Source: Pseudomonadota bacterium
Lineage (GTDB): Bacteria > Pseudomonadota > Gammaproteobacteria > Xanthomonadales > Xanthomonadaceae
Assembly: GCA_963205495.1 (NCBI GenBank)
Contig: CAUJIN010000029.1
Location: 39,940-103,939, forward strand
Direction: 5' to 3'
DNA length: 64,000 bases
The translations under genes and the position numbers were made by a program. The notes under the pieces were generated by a model, which was given only the letters and a program-made list of their open reading frames with translations, was not told the origin of the DNA and searched no databases. How positions within the stretch are numbered: the stretch's first letter is position 1; the number at the start of each line of letters is the position of its first letter. Positions 62,428 to 64,000 of the stretch are shown piece after piece.

Positions 62428-63531
62428 TCACCGCGGGGTGCCGCGCACCGCGGCTATCCACGCCAGCATCAGCGCCAGTGCGATCAGTGCCCAGGTGGTA
62501 TTGGTCGGTACCGTCGTGATCGCGCGCGGCGTGACGACGGGCGGCCCGCCGCCCGCCCCGGGTGCGATGAATCGACCGTAGGTGGCGAAGGCGCGGATGG
62601 GCAGGGTGGCGGTGATGGCGTGGGTGGTGGCGTCGATGGCCCAAACCCGGTCGGCGCTGATGTCTGCCACATAGAGGCGCGCATCGTCCGGCGTGATGGC
62701 AATTCCATACGGTTCGCCCGCACCTGTGGGCACGGTGGCGATCACGGCATGGCTGGTGGTGTCGATCACCGAAATGCTCGCGCCGAACTGGTTGGTCACA
62801 TAGGCGCGTGCGCCCTGGTTGCTGAAGGCCACACTGTTGGGGTGGAGGCCGACCGGAATGGTCGCGATGACGGTCTGCGTGCCGGCATCGAGCACCGATA
62901 CCGTGTCGCCCATGCGGTTGGTCACATAGACGCGGGAGCCGTTCGGATGAACCGCCACGCCGCGCGGATCGTTGCCCACCGGCACCGTGGCGATGAGGAC
63001 GTGGGTGGTGGCATCGACGATGGAAACGGTGTTGTTGCCGGTATTGGCGACGTAGACCCGGTCGCCAGCCGGGTTCACCGCCACGCCGAACGGCGCGCTG
63101 CCCGTGCCCAGGAACACGCTGGCGAGCACGGTGAGGCTGGCGGTGTCGATGATGGCGAGAGTGCTGTCCATGAGGCTTGGCACATACACGCGCGTTCCGT
63201 CGTCGCTTGCCGCCACCGAGAACGGTGCCGCTCCGACCGGCACGCTGCCGATCTGGACATGGGCGTTGGCATCGAACACGGCCAGCGCCGCGCCGCCGGC
63301 GAGGGTGACGTAGGCGCGCGCCTGGTCGCGGCTGACGGCCACTCCCCAGGGCGAGGAGCACGCGGCCATCGGGATGCTTGCCACCACCGCGTGGGTAGCG
63401 GTGTCCAGCACCCGCACGGTGTCGCCGTCCGGACCTTCGGCGAGGTAGGCGAAGGGTGCGGCCAGGGTGCCGGCGAACGGCGCGAGCGCAAGTCAGAGGG
63501 TCGCGAGAAAACGCTGGATCAGGAGGGGCAT
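62428..63531 (-). pseudogene. YVTN beta-propeller protein with IPTL-like C-terminus; in-frame TGA in the signal peptide
   Basis: Exported propeller. From ATG 63531 (AAGGA 8 bases upstream) the frame reads MPLLIQRFLATL, TGA (63493-63495), then LALAPFAGTLAAPFAYLAEG and on through ~8 YVTN/NHL blades (VRVLDTATHAVVASIPM, LAIIDTASLTVLASVFLG, VSIVDATTHVLIATVPVG and others). The C-terminus is TTVPTNTTWALIALALMLAWIAAVRG, a variant of the IPTL-CTERM sorting region. Without the TGA a normal signal peptide would result. The only other start, GTG 63417, begins inside blade 1. A disrupted gene, a readthrough stop or a sequence error are the options. Confidence 0.75.
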
Positions 63532-63575
63532 GGGGGATTCCTTCGAATGGGGCGGAAAACGCTGAGCTGTCGAAC

Positions 63576-64000
63576 TCACGGCATCTCGAATCCGTCGCTG
63601 AAGATGTCTCCGCCGAGGATGGAGCTTCTGCAGCGGCTGAACTCGGAGGTGCCGCGATGCCAGAAGAACGTGCCGCCCGGGTCGCCGAGCAGGCGCGTGG
63701 CCGTGGCGGTGACCCAGCGCGGGGTGTTGAAGTAGCCGGTGCTGCCGGCTGGCGCGGTCAGCGCCGCGTTCGTGTAGGTCGTCGAGCCGTCGCCCACGCC
63801 GTCCCAGCCGTTCACGATCTGGGCGAAGGTCGAGCCCAGCCAATCCTCGCCCTGGCCCCAGAAGCCCATCGGTATGCTTCCGATCACCACGGGGTTGCAC
63901 TGCGGCACGGCGTAGAAGTCGATCCGGTACCAGCCGTTGGACGAGGCCAGCGCGCCGCTGGCCTGCGCGGTGTTGCCGCTGCCTTCCACCAGGGTGATGC
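63576..64000 (-). CDS. secreted protein, C-terminal part, with DGFE tail (partial)
   Basis: About 141 C-terminal residues of a protein whose start is beyond the window. The sequence YRIDFYAVPQCNP ... GYFNTPRWVTATAT ... GTSEFSRC has the layout of the C-terminal beta-sandwich found at the end of parallel beta-helix/CSLREA proteins. It ends GGDIFSDGFEMP, a member of the DGFE tail group. It lies 44 bp upstream of the propeller gene. Confidence 0.75.
   Translation of the reverse strand, partial: ITLVEGSGNTAQASGALASSNGWYRIDFYAVPQCNPVVIGSIPMGFWGQGEDWLGSTFAQIVNGWDGVGDGSTTYTNAALTAPAGSTGYFNTPRWVTATATRLLGDPGGTFFWHRGTSEFSRCRSSILGGDIFSDGFEMP

Overview
The window is high-GC (roughly 65-70 %) chromosomal DNA of a gammaproteobacterium. 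The gene order ntrY - DUF4390 - rsmB - fmt - def / LysM - dprA - smg - topA, the iPGM-type mutase next to an EnvC-like protein and an S41 protease, and the many secreted proteins ending in a short F-x-DGFE-like tail all point to the Lysobacterales (Xanthomonadales), probably near Rhodanobacteraceae or Lysobacteraceae. Placement below order is an inference. No rRNA, tRNA, CRISPR array, phage or intact insertion sequence was seen.

Layout. 1-4877 (minus): two-component sensor (cut by the window edge), rRNA methyltransferase, formyl-Met-tRNA transferase and deformylase. 5079-11781 (plus): LysM protein, DprA, Smg, an RDD protein fused to a pilin-like domain, and topoisomerase I with a lysine-rich tail. 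11822-15867: two small exported proteins, an SDR and a secreted HExxH metalloprotease with tandem repeats. 15956-19763 (minus): a stress protein and an acetate-uptake cluster (DcaP-type porin, DUF485, ActP). 19972-27984 (minus): a phospholipid set (CdsA, CDP-alcohol phosphotransferase, PlsC, MscS) split by an interposed block holding a solo ECF sigma factor, two paralogous secreted delta-60-type proteins and an unknown secreted protein. Two genes of this block share a duplicated promoter-plus-signal-peptide segment. 28093-35674 (plus): FAD oxidoreductase, MgtE, Uma2 nuclease, then a ureide (allantoin) degradation operon puuE-uraD-alc-allA closely followed by an S1/P1 nuclease. 35756-39856: metallo-hydrolase, trpS with a C-terminal add-on, a phospholipase-D protein.

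39857-44455 is visibly AT-richer and accessory: a REP-like element, a hipBA toxin-antitoxin module whose promoter region has three operator-like palindromes exactly 50 bp apart, and a RES-type toxin-antitoxin pair with its own palindrome. Next come an exported protein of unknown function and a Ser/Thr kinase that stops just after its membrane helix. 45817-57624 returns to housekeeping: M16 and S41 proteases, an EnvC-like protein, gpmI, a VNG-repeat beta-helix protein, an M28 peptidase, an EamA transporter and an Hpt protein. 57871-62275: a ComEA-like protein, glyoxalase, class IV and class III aminotransferases and a secreted M20 amidohydrolase. 62428-64000 (minus): a YVTN propeller with an IPTL-like C-terminus whose signal peptide holds an in-frame TGA, and the C-terminus of a secreted protein with the DGFE tail.

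The candidates for undescribed biology are: the DGFE C-terminal tail on four exported proteins; the conserved 30-bp upstream element shared by three secreted-protein genes beside an orphan sigma factor; the duplicated promoter/signal-peptide cassette; and the RDD-pilin fusion.
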